Counted from the first letter of the stretch, positions 38,131-50,929 are shown. The stretch is 64,000 bases of DNA from Diorhabda sublineata (GCF_026230105.1 NC_079475.1:28208086-28272085), one strand, 5' to 3'. The notes: generated from the sequence alone by a model not told the origin. A program made the numbers and translations.

Positions 38131-39560
38131 TTGCGGATGTATGCGATTGTCCGGATGTCCGGATTGTCCAGCTTGTCGCAGGTATATTTGAACACATGAA
38201 ACTTCTCCTCTTCCTTAATCACTGTGGGCACATCATTCCGGATTATAATAATTTTTACCAATACATCCGCGATAGTTGTGACCTCTTATTTCGGGTTCGT
38301 GTAAATCCAAAAGAGCTTCCTACTATTTCATAGGTGCCTTTCTTTTGCGGTATGGTCCATTACTCGTAGCACAAATCAAATATTTCTCACACCAATTTCT
38401 CCCATAGTCAACAACACACTCTAATATATTAAAATAAATTCTTTAGATCACTCGTTACTGTCAAATTACTCTTAATGGGTTTCGTCATATTCTGTCTTCA
38501 GCTCATAAGCTCTTCTAGATGTTCGTGATTAAATCGCATGTCCATCTCTCTTGTACCTGCCCGAAGTCATTAGGTTCCTCAAGAGGTATTGATTTGATAT
38601 CATAAATCACATAAGAGATGATTTATTGTTGACTAATAATTTCCGGCCGGTCATTTGCTCTCTATCCCGAACTAGAGATAGATAGGTAAATATTATACTT
38701 GTATGATGTTTTGTGAAAATATGTGTATTAATTAATGATTGAATAATTTTCAATTGCATATTTTAAATAATTTTTACTTATTTTTTACTTATTTCACTTA
38801 TTTAAGAATTTTGAACCCAACTCCTCAATCTTTTGCCATGACTTATTTCGTTAAGAAAACATTTAGAAATCCATCTTCAAATTGAACGTGAGTCTACTTC
38901 AATATTATATATTTGATAAACATGATATATACATGGTATAAATTTTTTATTTATCTCTCCACTTATATTGTAGTTTCCATGATGATGGAAGAATACTTTC
39001 CGAAAACTTGGATTTTTAGTTTAATAAAGAGTTCACCATTTCCATAATTTTCTGCATGCTCCAATATATTGGTTTTTGTTTTCCTGGTCCACCAATAATA
39101 GGAAGCCATATTCATTGTCTCGGGTCTGAAATTGTCATGCAAATTTGATTGGTCCATACGTATTTTGACCTGAAGATTTGAATAAAATAGGTCTCAGATC
39201 TGAAATTGTAATAGTTTTTACTTAAGATACAAAAAACTCAACTTCAACATACTTTTTTTCCGTTTGGAGGAAAATAACTTCTTTAAATGCCTAATAAATG
39301 CATTAAACTTTCAAATAAAACTCACAGAAAATTAAATTCTGAAGAGAATGATGTTGACAACCTCAATAAAAATTTTAGACAAGATGAAAATATCATTATT
39401 TTACTGAATGAAAATCAAAACAAAAATGAAAATGAAATGAAATGAAAATGAAACAAAAATGTGTAAGTAACAAGTAATTACATTTAACAATGTTGTTCTA
39501 TCGTTTAAGAAGCGTTTTGGAAGTTTTATTATACCAAATTTTTTCCTCATATTTACCTAT
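38131..39560. other. Intergenic sequence
   Basis: Possibly further retroelement debris up to about 38360. A short GAAAAT-type simple repeat lies at about 39424-39452. No gene recognised. Confidence 0.4.
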
Positions 39561-39570
39561 AGATTGAAAA

Positions 39571-39612
39571 TTCTTGACGTTTTGGTTCCCGCTTTGGAGC
39601 CATTATCAAGAG
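39571..39612 (-). repeat. Hairpin resembling a degenerate hammerhead
   Basis: The minus strand reads TTGATAATGGCTCC, loop AAAGC, GGGAACC, then AAAACGTC. The two arms pair over six or seven positions with one mismatch. The flanks recall the CTGATGA and GAAAC-GTC parts of a hammerhead, each with changes. It lies about 120 bases from the better hammerhead-bearing repeat. Confidence 0.3.
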
Positions 39613-39729
39613 ATGGGTGGGGATAGGGTGGTTATTCGCTCTTGTTCATTCATAGAAAACGATACAATCCAGGTTAACTACTAAATAAATTGAGCACCTG
39701 AAGAATTGGTATCGATAATATAGATTACA

Positions 39730-40295
39730 GAGTAATTGTATTTCAATATTTGTTGAGGCATTAGCCAGGAAAGTAGTTATTTTTTCCTTTGAAGAACGGC
39801 AAAAACATCAGAATCCATATTATCGACGACTACGCTAGATTTCTACCTGACCAGTTATTCGCAGTTGGAAGTGAGGATGGCGCCATTCAGTGTTCGCTGG
39901 AAAATGTTTAACTACATGTACCATATAGCGATGCTCTTTGACGTTGCCTTCAGTTCGGGTTTCAAGCCCAAACTGGGAATGTTAAATTGCTCTGATGAGA
40001 CTTAAGACGTCGAAACTAGTCAATAATTACAAACCCTCCTTGCAATTGTGAGGAGCCATTCGGAATGTTAATATCGGCAAAAGGATCGACTGACATCACG
40101 CTCTTCAGAGGAGTTGTAATTCAATATTCATTGAGGCATTAACCAGGAATTAACCATAATTAATTTTCGAAATGTTTTGATAAAGACTGAAGAGAATGTT
40201 CTATCAGTACTTCATAAATTATTGGAAAAAACTTATTTTCAAACAGAAGAGACCTAATATCAAGAATATTTAGAAACATTAATATATCAAAAGGT
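39730..40295 (+). repeat. Dispersed hammerhead-bearing repeat, copy 1
   Basis: Blocks shared with 58160-58835 include GCCAGGAAAGTAGT, CAGTTGGAAGTGARGATG, ATGTTTAACTACATG, CTCTGATGAGAC, GACATCACGCTCTTCAGAG and TGTAATTCAATATTC. A 28-base block containing GAGGCATTARCCAG occurs at both ends of the copy (39741-39768 and about 40119-40146), 378 bases apart, as in a tandem array of 378-bp monomers. Beyond 40195, about 98 bases match copy 2 (58508-58608) in inverted orientation. No protein is encoded. The structure suits a Penelope-like element end or a retrozyme. Confidence 0.7.
39985..40028 (+). ncRNA. Type-I hammerhead ribozyme motif, copy 1
   Basis: The conserved core CTGATGA is at 39992-39998. 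Stem II is GAC/GTC (39999-40001 with 40009-40011) closing a seven-base loop. GAAA at 40012-40015 is followed by C-TA-G, giving a minimal stem III of one C-G pair next to the A-U pair. GTC ends at 40021, the expected cleavage site. Stem I pairs 39985-39989 (AATTG) with 40024-40028 (TAATT), including one G-U pair. All invariant core bases are present. Very short stem III is known for hammerheads of Penelope-like elements and animal retrozymes, which act best as dimers. Activity is not shown. Confidence 0.6.
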
Positions 40296-41521
40296 CTATA
40301 CTATACTATAGTTTAGACAACTAACAAGTCACTTGCTCTTACGATATGTAGAATGGGAGAAAAAGCCCAGAATGTGTGTGAAGTGTACCTATATATTTTT
40401 CATAGTTTCCGAAAAACTAGTAGAGACTTACCCAGCACCCTTGATAACAGTAATTGAATATGTTTTATCTTTATTATTCATAGGGCTTTCACAATTAAAC
40501 TTGGATTGTGATGATATCAGCTGAATGCTCATTGTTAACGTAATCTAAACAACAATTACTACTCGACACAATATTAAATTATACCGTGTAAACCACACTA
40601 TTAGAATCGCGCCAGATATTCTGGTTTTAGACAACATTAACAATATAGTAATTAGTTATTTGACTGGACAGGTTTATGCAATAAGAAGTAAGGGAGAAAG
40701 TGCTTTTATAAAAAAAAACAATAAATCGATAAAAAACTATTTTTTTCAATATGCTCTGATTACCGTAATGTAATACAATTATAAATGAAGTTTACCCAGC
40801 ATGCAAAAGTTATGCCTATTAAAGAATTACACTTATTTCTCGAAATAGAGTAACACTATATCAATATTTCACAATGTAGTCCCTACTCATATCAACAGAA
40901 TTCAATGCACTGTTGAAATGGCACACTGGTCCTAATGATAGGGGGAAACTATACCAGGTAATTAGATAACGATCTCGGAAAAAAATCATCTTAAGGAAAA
41001 CTTCAATACTAACATAAGTAATTTGATATTTTCAAGACCATCTTCAAGCAGTTTAACCACACTGTTAAATTTTTAATTTACCTCAATACTGAAATCCATC
41101 TAGTAAAAAATTATGTTTTGAAGTTCATCATAATTACTAAAAATACTGTTTGAGATATTTATATAAATCAATTACTGGCTAGTTCTATATTTTTCTATCA
41201 AGAGCTTAAATCTCTAAACATCTGAACAGAATTTACGAAACGTATTATTGAGAAAAGCGTTAATCATTATGTGGAATCATGCTTGTATAGACTTATATCA
41301 ACTGGGTAATAAATAAACACCATATCTTATATTAGAGGATCCGAAGTAAAATCGACCCTCGCCCATCTGGATGATAATAATTTTAGAACTAATTTAGTAT
41401 GTTGAAGACTATTAAAAAATGGGTAGCCTAAAAAATATTGGACAGGCTATAATTAATTAAAAAATGAAAAATTTCTATGGACGACTTTAATAAGGAAATT
41501 GTACACTACTAATAATTACAC
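40296..41521. other. AT-rich intergenic sequence
   Basis: Nothing recognised. Confidence 0.5.
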
Positions 41522-42800
41522 AGCCTATAGAATATGCAAACGTAAGATTGCCTATATTGTTTTTGCCTTAACTATTGAGTTGCCAGGTGTAAACAGGTAT
41601 TTTGGTCTTAGTTATTTTCACACTTGTTTATTCTATAAATTACACATAAAAATAAGAGTTATTTTATTGCGAACACAATGATATAGGGTTGTCCTCAAAA
41701 AGCCTGTCCTGATAATGGTTGTCAAATTTCAAAAAATAAAGTTTCACAGGGACTGTGAAATTGCGACAAAGAGGTTCCAGACAAATATCTCGTGCGATAG
41801 ACGAAGTCGAGTTTTGTTAGCACACGGCGCAACCGCAGAATGTAATGGAGTGCAGTAACTCATGCAATAGAAAATGATAGCGATATACTATTAAACAGCA
41901 ATATTTTGGAATAAATGGTAGTATACATACGAAAACAATATCGTATATGATAATTTGAAACGAAAATCAATTAAGCAGATATTTTATAATTTTAATAACT
42001 TTTTAACAAATAAATTTTGTCCAAGAAACTGAAAAGAACGAATTGACATTTAGAAAATAAAAAATTTTTCGGGACAAATTTTATTGTAGTAAATTATAAA
42101 TATAAATATTACATTAATAAAAAAGAACTTGTAATTCATAATTATTATTCTATGTCTGATTCATCCGTGGTAAAATTTTCATTAAGGATTTAGGTAGATT
42201 GACTATTATCATTTCCGTAATGTCTTGTACTTTCAAAGGCGTTAGGTCCCCAATAAATCCTGTTGATTTTGAATAATCATCTAAATTCCAAAGCAGTTTT
42301 TAGGCTGGAGGAGTATCCAGTATGGCAGTATAGTATTTTAGTCACAACTCTTTTTTTATTTCTTGCGTCATTAATTCTGTCATTTACGTCATAAATTTTG
42401 TCTGTAAACTTGAACAACATTTGTTTTTCATCATTGATAACATCGGCTTCATCAGTTAACGATGTAAAAATGGTTTGATACTTTTCATTCTGAGAAAATA
42501 TTGTGAACGGTTTCATTTTCCCTTTATTGTAAAATTCTGCTGTGTAATCACAACCTGTATAGGCGTGAAAAGCAGGTAAACTTTGACATCAGTTTTCGAC
42601 AACCGTCATTCAGGACAGGCTTGTTGCGGGCAACCCTATATCATTGTGTTTGCAATAAAACGGCACTTATTTTTTTGCTTAATTCATAGAATGAACAGTT
42701 AAGTGAAAATAACTAAGACCAAAATACTTGTTTACACCTAGGAACCCAAGAGTTAGTTCGGGAAAAATTCCTTCTTATGTTTGCATATTCTACAGGCTTT
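41522..42800 (-). mobile_element. 1.28-kb element with about 200-bp terminal inverted repeats
   Basis: 41522-41727 and 42585-42800 are inverted copies with small differences. Shared stretches include TAGAATATGCAAAC, GTATTTTGGTCTTAGTTATT, ACACAATGATATAGGGTTG and AGCCTGTCCTGA. The centre contains a minus-strand frame (42277-42600) that looks like a fragment of a transposon-carried protein. Such long TIRs on a short element indicate a foldback-like, non-autonomous derivative. The inner TAGGGTTG pair might be the end of a nested element. Superfamily not assigned. Confidence 0.8.
42277..42600 (-). pseudogene. Fragment of a transposon-associated protein
   Basis: The minus strand reads LPAFHAYTGCDYTAEFYNKG near 42580-42520, then KPFTIF and further residues to a stop at 42277. 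The L-P-x-x-H-A-x-T-G-C/S-D-x-T-x-x-F pattern recurs in an uncharacterised group of repetitive proteins in animals, as I recall it. The piece lacks both ends of that protein and is enclosed by the inverted repeats, so it is probably a captured or residual internal part of the element. Confidence 0.5.
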
Positions 42801-43359
42801 GTACTTGATTGGTGTAGAATTTTTTCATTAAACTCATCAGTAAAAATTAAAACTAAATTACTTATAAAATTATTTCATCCATTAAACAGATGGGTGAAGG
42901 TCGATTTTACTTCGAATCTCAGACTATTATTCCTAGTCGTCCGAATTACACTGATAAGAATATTCAGCTATCAGTAGAATTATAAAAAGAATCTTTTACA
43001 CCAATATTCTCCAATCTACGAGAGTTGCCTGGAAAATTCAAGACTTCAACATCAAAATTCAGTACCAATCTATCATTAATTATTGGTTTTTGAATCACTG
43101 TAAAATTTTGGACTATTGATTCCTATTGTGGCCGTATCAGCTGAACTTACAAACATTGATGGTACTAGACGTCCATCAGATTAAGGAAAGAAAGATAGAA
43201 GAGGCTATCGACATATAAAAAAAGCATTTGTCATATACTGATCGACGACGTGGTTTAAGCAAAATTAGTCCAATTTTTGTAACAATTCATAACTGGATCC
43301 AACACCACACTGCGAAAATGAAAAACAATCGACATATTGGATTATATTGGATTACAATG
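42801..43359. other. Intergenic sequence, possible mariner 5' debris
   Basis: Nothing firm. Frames at about 43100-43350 may be the eroded N-terminal part of the mariner relic that follows. Confidence 0.35.
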
Positions 43360-43730
43360 ACGATTGCATCGTAAAATTGATGGAAAGCATTTTTTTTGGA
43401 TAGTCATGGAATTTATAGACTATATTCAACAAGGTGACATAATAATAGGACAATGCTACGCATCATTTATTGATAACGGATAAATGGCAAAAAAGCTACC
43501 ACATTTGAATAAAAAAGAAGCGATTGTTCATTAGGACAACGGACCAATTGCCCTTCGAATAAGTTGACTACCCAATATATTTACTGGATAGAAAGACGAG
43601 ACAGACGAGTACATCATTGCAACGTAATCGCCTATTTTGAGAAACTGTAACTATTATTTAGGAGAGATAGTAATGTTAGAGCATTACTAGACTGAGCGTG
43701 CAGAACTAAAAACAATTGAATTTCATTTTT
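43360..43730 (+). mobile_element. Mariner transposase relic (catalytic core part)
   Basis: The plus strand reads FWIVMEFIDYIQQGDIIIGQ near 43395, KKLPHLNKKEAIVH near 43490 and NGPIAL just after. This is the order seen in mariner between the first aspartate region and the HQDNAP motif, where the second catalytic Asp lies (here H, stop, D, N, G, P). VIAYFEKL near 43628 matches the tail region. Stops and frame changes are frequent, and both ends of the element are lost. Inactive. Confidence 0.65.
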
Positions 43731-45435
43731 TCCTTCGAGCATTCGGCTTGCTACGCCTTTCTTCAAATATTTTGAATAATACTTTGTTCAGGTATTGTCA
43801 CATAGTAGTCAATTCTGCTTTATTTATTGTTTTTGTGAAAATTAATTTGTTATCGACTTCCCACTTCATTATGGAAATTCAATAAAACTCAGAAATTATT
43901 CGAATTATTCCTCTACCTGTCTACACTTTGGACCAAAGTAAGTTTTAGTAAATTTGTGGTATCATCATCAGATATGAAATTCAATTATTAGAAATGGTTG
44001 TTTTAGAATATTTAAGTTCAGTAACAAAACACACATTTTCCAAAATTTGAACATAAATGTTTCATTGGATAGGAAGCTATACAAGTCTGTAATATCTTAA
44101 ACATATATTACAGTTTTCGTATAAATAGCATAAACTCTTCATTAACATTATTTCTGAAAAAAAAATATATATGGTGATCTTATACTTAATTAGTAGTTCA
44201 ACGTGTATTCTTTCACAAATTAAGTCTGAATTCTTCCCATTTGGCTTCCAATACTCAGTTATGAATACAATACCTTCTGAAATGGAATACATTCAGTGCG
44301 GTAAATTTATTTTAAGTTAAGAAACAATTTCTTGTTCGACATTGCGTTCAATATGGTTTCGTTATTTAAAAATAAATAAATATAATAGAGAAAACAACAC
44401 ATTTCAACCGAGAATTTAATTTTTCAATCCATTCATATTGTAGTAAGCACAGTATGTTGAAATCTGAATACTTTGCTGCTTAGATTAAAAAATAGGCGTA
44501 ATTCTGTGATAGCCGTCACTTCTTTTATAATCTATTACATTACCGGAACGAAATCAAATAGCAAAGATTTGTTGTAAGCCTTTTTTCTTAAAAAAAAACT
44601 TTCTTCCACATTATTTATTGCTTTAATTTAATCAGTCACTTATTATATCGTTAATAAACATAATCTAAAGGTGTATAGTGTATACTAGGAGTAGTTAAAA
44701 TAATTATTCGATTATCCTCAATATTTTATATTTGTATATTGATTTGTATACTTATTGACACTAATGATTATTATTTAAACTTCGTTTTTTTCTCTCTTAC
44801 CAATGGAAAGCTTATGAAATGCCTATTTAATCAATAAAGACTAGGTAAGTAAACTACTAGAATTGTACACCTCGAATACTTCGTTGATATTGAATAAACT
44901 TGGGAGGTTAAAAATCTGGAATGAAACAAATTTAAATGGAAGGAATTGGGAGAGCCTGATGAAAGGTTGTTTGGGTGGACATTATAGAAAGGGATTAACA
45001 GTGTCATATTGCATTTTATATTCTTAATTGATGGAATTTTGATAAATACAGTGTGATTGTAAGAGATGTATATATGAAATAGAGACAGTCATAAGTGATA
45101 ATGATGATATTGTAATATAGAGTCTATTCTATGAACCATATTGTAAAGTATAATGGGAATACGTGATGCCCAGTCTTAGCAGTTGATAAATAAAATATGT
45201 TGAGTGTCATAATAACTATGATATCAGCGGTGAATATTGAGCTCAAGTATAGGTTCTTTGAATTAATAGAAAAACAATACTCAACTAATATGAGGATTCA
45301 AATATTGAGCTAATTTATATGTATGAAATTTTTCACAACTATTTCAGAGTAATCAAATGAATCCTCATAACTGTACGATGAAAAGTTTAGAATCAATAAA
45401 GATATCAAATATATTGTCTTCTCGAAATGATCAAA
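43731..45435. other. AT-rich intergenic sequence, 3' flank of the GMC gene
   Basis: No gene recognised. The end nearest 45435 must contain the 3' UTR of the GMC gene. I see no canonical AATAAA close to its stop on the minus strand. Confidence 0.45.
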
Positions 45436-48400
45436 TTAGTTTTCAAATACAATTCCTCCATGATCTCTTTTAATATCGTCACTTATTTTTTCAGCTAAAG
45501 TAGCACATGGGATTGTCGAGTGGCCTGCTATAAGTTCAGGATATACACTAGCATCCGCAACTCTTAAATTTTTAATGCCAAATACTCTCAATTTTGAATC
45601 TACTACGGCCCCCTTCTTAGGATCAATACCCATACAACAAGTGCCTACCATATGTAGTCCAGGGAAAGCTATCTCTTTTAATATACAGTACCAGTACTTT
45701 TTGGATTTCACTGGATATTTTGAACATGCTGAAGAATTATCATCAATATATTGGACATTATATTTTCTGTAGGGTTTGGTATTTATGAGCTTGAATATAA
45801 ATCGTATACTTTGGTATACCATATCTATATCATCATCGTTTTTATCAGAAAATGCATTCATGTCTATCAATGGATATTCATAAGGATTATTATTCTTAAG
45901 TCTCAAGGTACCAGTCGATTTAATTGTGAAAAATTCTGTACCAATATATTGTAATGTAGTATTTGCATCTTTCACTGAGTTGTACAGCATTCCTGTTAAA
46001 TCTTGAGGAACCAAAGAAAAAATTTCAAAATCAGGCACTCCGGTTTCAGTTTTATTTATTTGATAAAACCCTAAAGCTTGAGGTAATGAAGGAGGGTATG
46101 TTAGATATCCAGTTCCTTTGAAGTAATCCGATAATTCCTCGAACAGGGTTGGTTGATGAAATTTCATATTTGAACTAAATGGGAGTAGATAATCGATGTG
46201 ATCTTTCAACTTACTACCAACTTCCAAATCTTGGATAACTTCAATATTCACGTCCTTCAAATGCTTCTGGGGTCCAACACCAGAGAGCATGAGAATTTGA
46301 GGACTAGCAATGGTACCAGCGGATAGAATAATCTCTTTTGAAGCTTTTACACGATAAGTGTTGACCCCATTTGTGAACAAAACACTTTCAGCCACCTTAT
46401 TCACTTTATTTATTTCAATCTTAATAACGTAACTTCCCGTAATTACTTTTAAGCTGGGTCTTCCAAGGTAAGGACTTATGAATATAGATCCAAAATCTTC
46501 TCGTTCACCATGTCTGGTGAATCGTTGAATATACGTGGATCCAATCATATTCGGTCCATTGTAATCAATCAATTCATAACCCATTTCTCGGTTGGCGTCA
46601 AAAAATTGTTTTCCAAATTCAGTCATTGGTAATCCATGTTCCACATGTAATAAACCAACTTTACCGTGATACGATAGGTCTATTGGAGCCTTAGGATTAG
46701 TCCAATCAAAATATTCAGTTTTTTTGAAATATTTCAATAAATTTTTATAATTCCAAGATGGATCATCAACCAGTCCTGCTAATTTATCGAAATCTCCAGG
46801 TGGACCACGACAGTATACAAGTGCATTGATTAAAGAGCCTCCACCTACTCCTTTTCCTCGAGCAATTGGACATGTCTGGTTTGGGTTACCTGAAATTAAG
46901 AATAATATTGAAATTAGGAGCTAATTGGTGACATTATCGATCTCAAAAATATCCAATATATATTTTCTAATATTTCTCTAATATTTTCTTGATTTTAGGT
47001 CGAGGTGACTTAAAATCAAGAAAATTTAGAAGAATAAATATAAGGGACTGTGGCAATCAAACACAAAAGTGTATTCTTTTAAACGAGAATTGTGGTAAAT
47101 ACATTTATCTGTTATCAGAAAAGAATTTTCAGTATGACAATGAATATTAAATTTGTTAATTTTTGGGCTGTTCAATTTTTTTTTCGCAAAAATAAAATAT
47201 CTCTTACCAAGGCAAATATTTTTTTGAGGTACAGATGTATACGCCCAATTGTATTTTGTTGAATTATGGTACATAAAAAATCCAGGAACTTGGATTAAGC
47301 CTCCGTCTGAAAAGTCTCCTGGTTCTATCAAAAGAATTCTCCATGTAGTTATTTCTGACAATCTATTTGCTATTATACTGCCACTGACTCCTGCACCAAT
47401 TATCACAAAGTCATAGGTACCATAGTCTGAAATTTATAAAATATAAAAATATTATGTATATGATTGAATTAAGAAAAGATCATGATCAAAGATCGATGAA
47501 AATGTGAATTTATTTGGATTTGAGAATTTCGTTGAGACAACAGCTGAAATGGTTTTCGAATTATATATTATATTTAAGCGTTGGTACATAACTCGATATA
47601 TCTAATAGTATAATTTCTTTACAATATTTTATAATCACTGTAATAAATCACCGTATCCTATATTTCATCATTTATCATTATGTCGTTAAATCTCTTGGAT
47701 TGTGGCTAGCGGTTTGTACGCTAACAAATCCCTTCATTGAAGTGAATTACTGCCCTTCTTTTTTGTTATAATTTTTTGATAATCCAGTTTTTTTGTCAGC
47801 GTTCCACACTCTTTTCTTTATCTTCTTTAATTTGGTTTTACCAGGTATTTATTGGTCTGCCTAATATATGTATTCTTAACTTATTTTAGTAATAGTGAAT
47901 TTGAAATTAATCTACACTTAGGATCTTGATTATGTCTTCGAAACTATTGTTGACTGGGCTCTTATTTATACTTCACTATTGTCTAATACTCTCTCTTTTT
48001 TCCATCCAGTTAAAAATCTATCTGTAGTTCGTCTATTCACATGAAATAATTTTTAACATTAAGTAATAAATCATGTTTTTGCGTACATTATTTATATCGA
48101 AAAAATTCAAATTAAAAGAAAAAGTGGTTAATCCATACATTGTGTTGAATGTTTTCCTTTTTATTAACAAACAAAGTGGTACTTGAAGTTTTGAAGCATC
48201 CCACTCCTTCTAACCAGCCTTAAAAAGTAAAATATTTCGCATCTGATGATATCTATTAAATTCGTCAATTTGCATTTGTCTTTCGAATTTATTTGCGTAT
48301 TTTATATAGAAGTGTCTTTAAGAATGGTGTTTATCAATTATGCCATCCTCCAAATCACTCTCATCAAATACATGAGAGCCTTATCTAGCGTGCCGTTGAT

Positions 48401-50361
48401 TATTAGAAACCAGATTCAATATCCGCAAGGAAAATAGTGGATGACGGCCGAAAATGTGGACTGGTATATAAACCAGGATTCACCAACTTTCAAAACTACT
48501 TTTTGATAAGTTAACTGTCATGGTTAATATTTGACAGTCTTAATAAAACGCAGTTTCAGCTCGAGGTGAAACATTTTAGGTGCTCAACGATGTTTCCAAA
48601 AAAACTGAACGTTTTGTAAAATTTTGGTTTCTGTTCTGAAATGATGCAGCTGTTAACGGCTGCCATAAAAGAAAAATATGAATTACCAAACCCTACTTCA
48701 CTTCTTCACCAATTTATCAAATTTTGAAAAATGTCCTGAAAAACTCAAGCAGACCTAATACTCTCAGTACCTTAAACATGTTGAGAAATTATCCACTTAA
48801 CTGAGTTATGCTTGAGAGAAAGATGCCACGTTTATTTTAAATATCATCGTGTTCGCGAAGAACCACTCAAAAACTCAATAAAAACTCAGGACAATTAATA
48901 ATATTTGACAATATGTACCAATTCTTCCACTCATTTTCGTTATGCTTCTACTTAAATAATCATCAAAATCTGAATTAGTTATTATATATTGCTGATCCTC
49001 TACGCTTTATCTTCACTGCAAAGTGAGCAAAGAAAATAACATAACCCATTTTTTAGTTATACTCACAAATCCAAACTTTCTTTCCTACTAATAATATTTG
49101 TTAAAGGCCAACCTACAGTTTTTCGTATCAATATTTACAAAACAACCATACTGCCCCAAATCACGCACACTCTATAATAATATATTGTTACTGTCGGGAC
49201 GTGAGTCATCGTAGATAATAGAAAGAGGGCGAAGAATCAGATGAATGATTCTTTCGGATAGGTAATAAAAACAAATATGAAATTATCATTTGTTCCCGTT
49301 CCTAATTTGTTTGAGAGCACTGCAGCACTGCAGCACTCATACCTTAGCCGCTTTTGAGAGAAGTATTTCGTTTTCATATGGATAAATTTATACCTTCAAC
49401 GCTTCCGGCGTTTGGAGCAAATCATCTACATAATTTATCATTGTGTTAAAAATAATTAGTTCTAAATGTAGTAGCATTTTCTATGTGAAGAAAGTTTTGT
49501 TCACTTCTTAAAAAAGCTCCAAAATTTTCAAAGAATGAAGCTACTTTATCATTAAATGTTTTCTTTACTAAAAATTTGCGAGCTTAAGGCTAATAACCTC
49601 AAAATATTTTCTGTATCTTGTCTTACGATCTCGCCCATGTTATTGACCATGAGTATTTTCTTGTTTTTTGTAAGATCTGTTTATTCTTTTGTAACTTTTT
49701 TTAGAGCAAATTTCTAAGAAGGCCTTTTTCTTCCATTACTGCTAATGAGAGATTTCCAGAAGTCGAAGACTCTAGAATTTGGATTTGATATACAAATCAA
49801 AAATATGATGGCATAGGAACAGTGACAATTTAATTCAAAAAAGAACCAACGAGTGTATTTAAATAATAATAAATAATAAATTAATTGTGTACATAAATAT
49901 TACTGACTAGTTAATATATAAATAAACTACCTCCAAGTAAAATACACCTTGTGGATAAAGTTCAATCGCCCGTTTTGTAATTATATACTACTATTATATA
50001 AAAGAAGAGGCATTACACTACTCTAGCAAAGCCTTTTCTTTCAAAAAAGTAATCTTCAAAATATGAACAAAGTTTGGAATAGAACAGATCATACTTGCTT
50101 ACGAAGAATAGTGTGTTTCCCAAAACAATTATCTACATTTGTAAGGTTTATTGAAACCAAAAAGTTAAACTTACCTAGTATAGTATCATTTTTAGGTTTA
50201 TACATGTAGGCATTTGTAGGTGGCGTAAAATTTAAGGCCTGCTCAACAGATGTTGTCAAGAGATTTTTGTAGTAATTAAAAGTTCCCAATTGGGTACGAC
50301 CCAATCGAACAAAAGTTAAGAACAAAAAAATTGTGACGGAGTATAATTTGGTATATTTCAT
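45436..50361 (-). CDS. GMC-family FAD-dependent oxidoreductase, secreted (619 aa)
   Basis: Three exons with matching phases give 619 residues, the usual length for insect glucose-methanol-choline oxidoreductases: 50361-50175 (donor CTAG|GTAAGT), 47426-47208 (acceptor TTTCAG, donor CTTG|GTAAGA) and 46889-45436 (acceptor TTTCAG). The start MKYTKLYSV has a CAAAATG context and begins a signal peptide (residues 1 to about 24), so the enzyme is probably secreted. The FAD-binding G-A-G-V-S-G is at residues 73-78, with the conserved acidic residue in LLIEPG downstream. The first GMC signature GKGVGGGSLIN is at 147-157 and the second, GTIASPQILMLSGVG, at 327-341. The C-terminal catalytic region has His548 (in LHMVGTCCMG) and His592 (in AGHSTIP), the expected His pair. 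These enzymes oxidise alcohols, sugars or ecdysteroids with FAD. The substrate here cannot be told. No frameshift or missing residue was seen. Confidence 0.92.
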
Positions 50362-50929
50362 TTTGGTGTAATTAATATTTACTATAGTTTTGTTCTTATA
50401 TATCATTTTTCGGTTCGATATATTATGTAAATTGGGTATAATGATATATATCACATAAAAAATATTTTTCATATAAATATGTATTTAAATTTTATATGAA
50501 GCTAAATGGTTCACAATGTAAGTATAATGATAAAGACAAAATTATAAGTGCAATAATCACATAATAAAATTCATGAACAAATACAGGTTTACAGAAGTGT
50601 ATGTGATGATATCATAAAACAATATTTATTGTTCAGAAATTGAAACCCGCTGCTCTATTCATTTATTTCCCACTTTAATTTTATTTCTCAATAAAATATT
50701 GTCTTGCATATTTTTTTTTAAATTTCAACTATTTTGAAATAATATTTTGAAACTAATTAATGAACTTCAGCTATGGATTACTTGAACAAAATATCATTTA
50801 AAAAAAGGGATAAAATAATGTGTATTCCACTGAGTGTTCACGGCGTTTGAAATACCCTTTTGGGTATTCTATATGCCAAGACATCACTAATGACGTCATG
50901 ACTAATGCTCACTACGACCCATGTCAAGA
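50362..50929. other. 5' flank of the GMC gene
   Basis: It should contain the promoter of the minus-strand GMC gene, though no clear TATA-initiator pair stands out in this very AT-rich stretch. A small perfect hairpin, AATACCC-TTTT-GGGTATT, lies at about 50851-50868. Confidence 0.4.

Noticed and set aside
42815..42845. Minus-strand CTGATGAG
   Set aside because: No stem II or proper GAAAC element follows.
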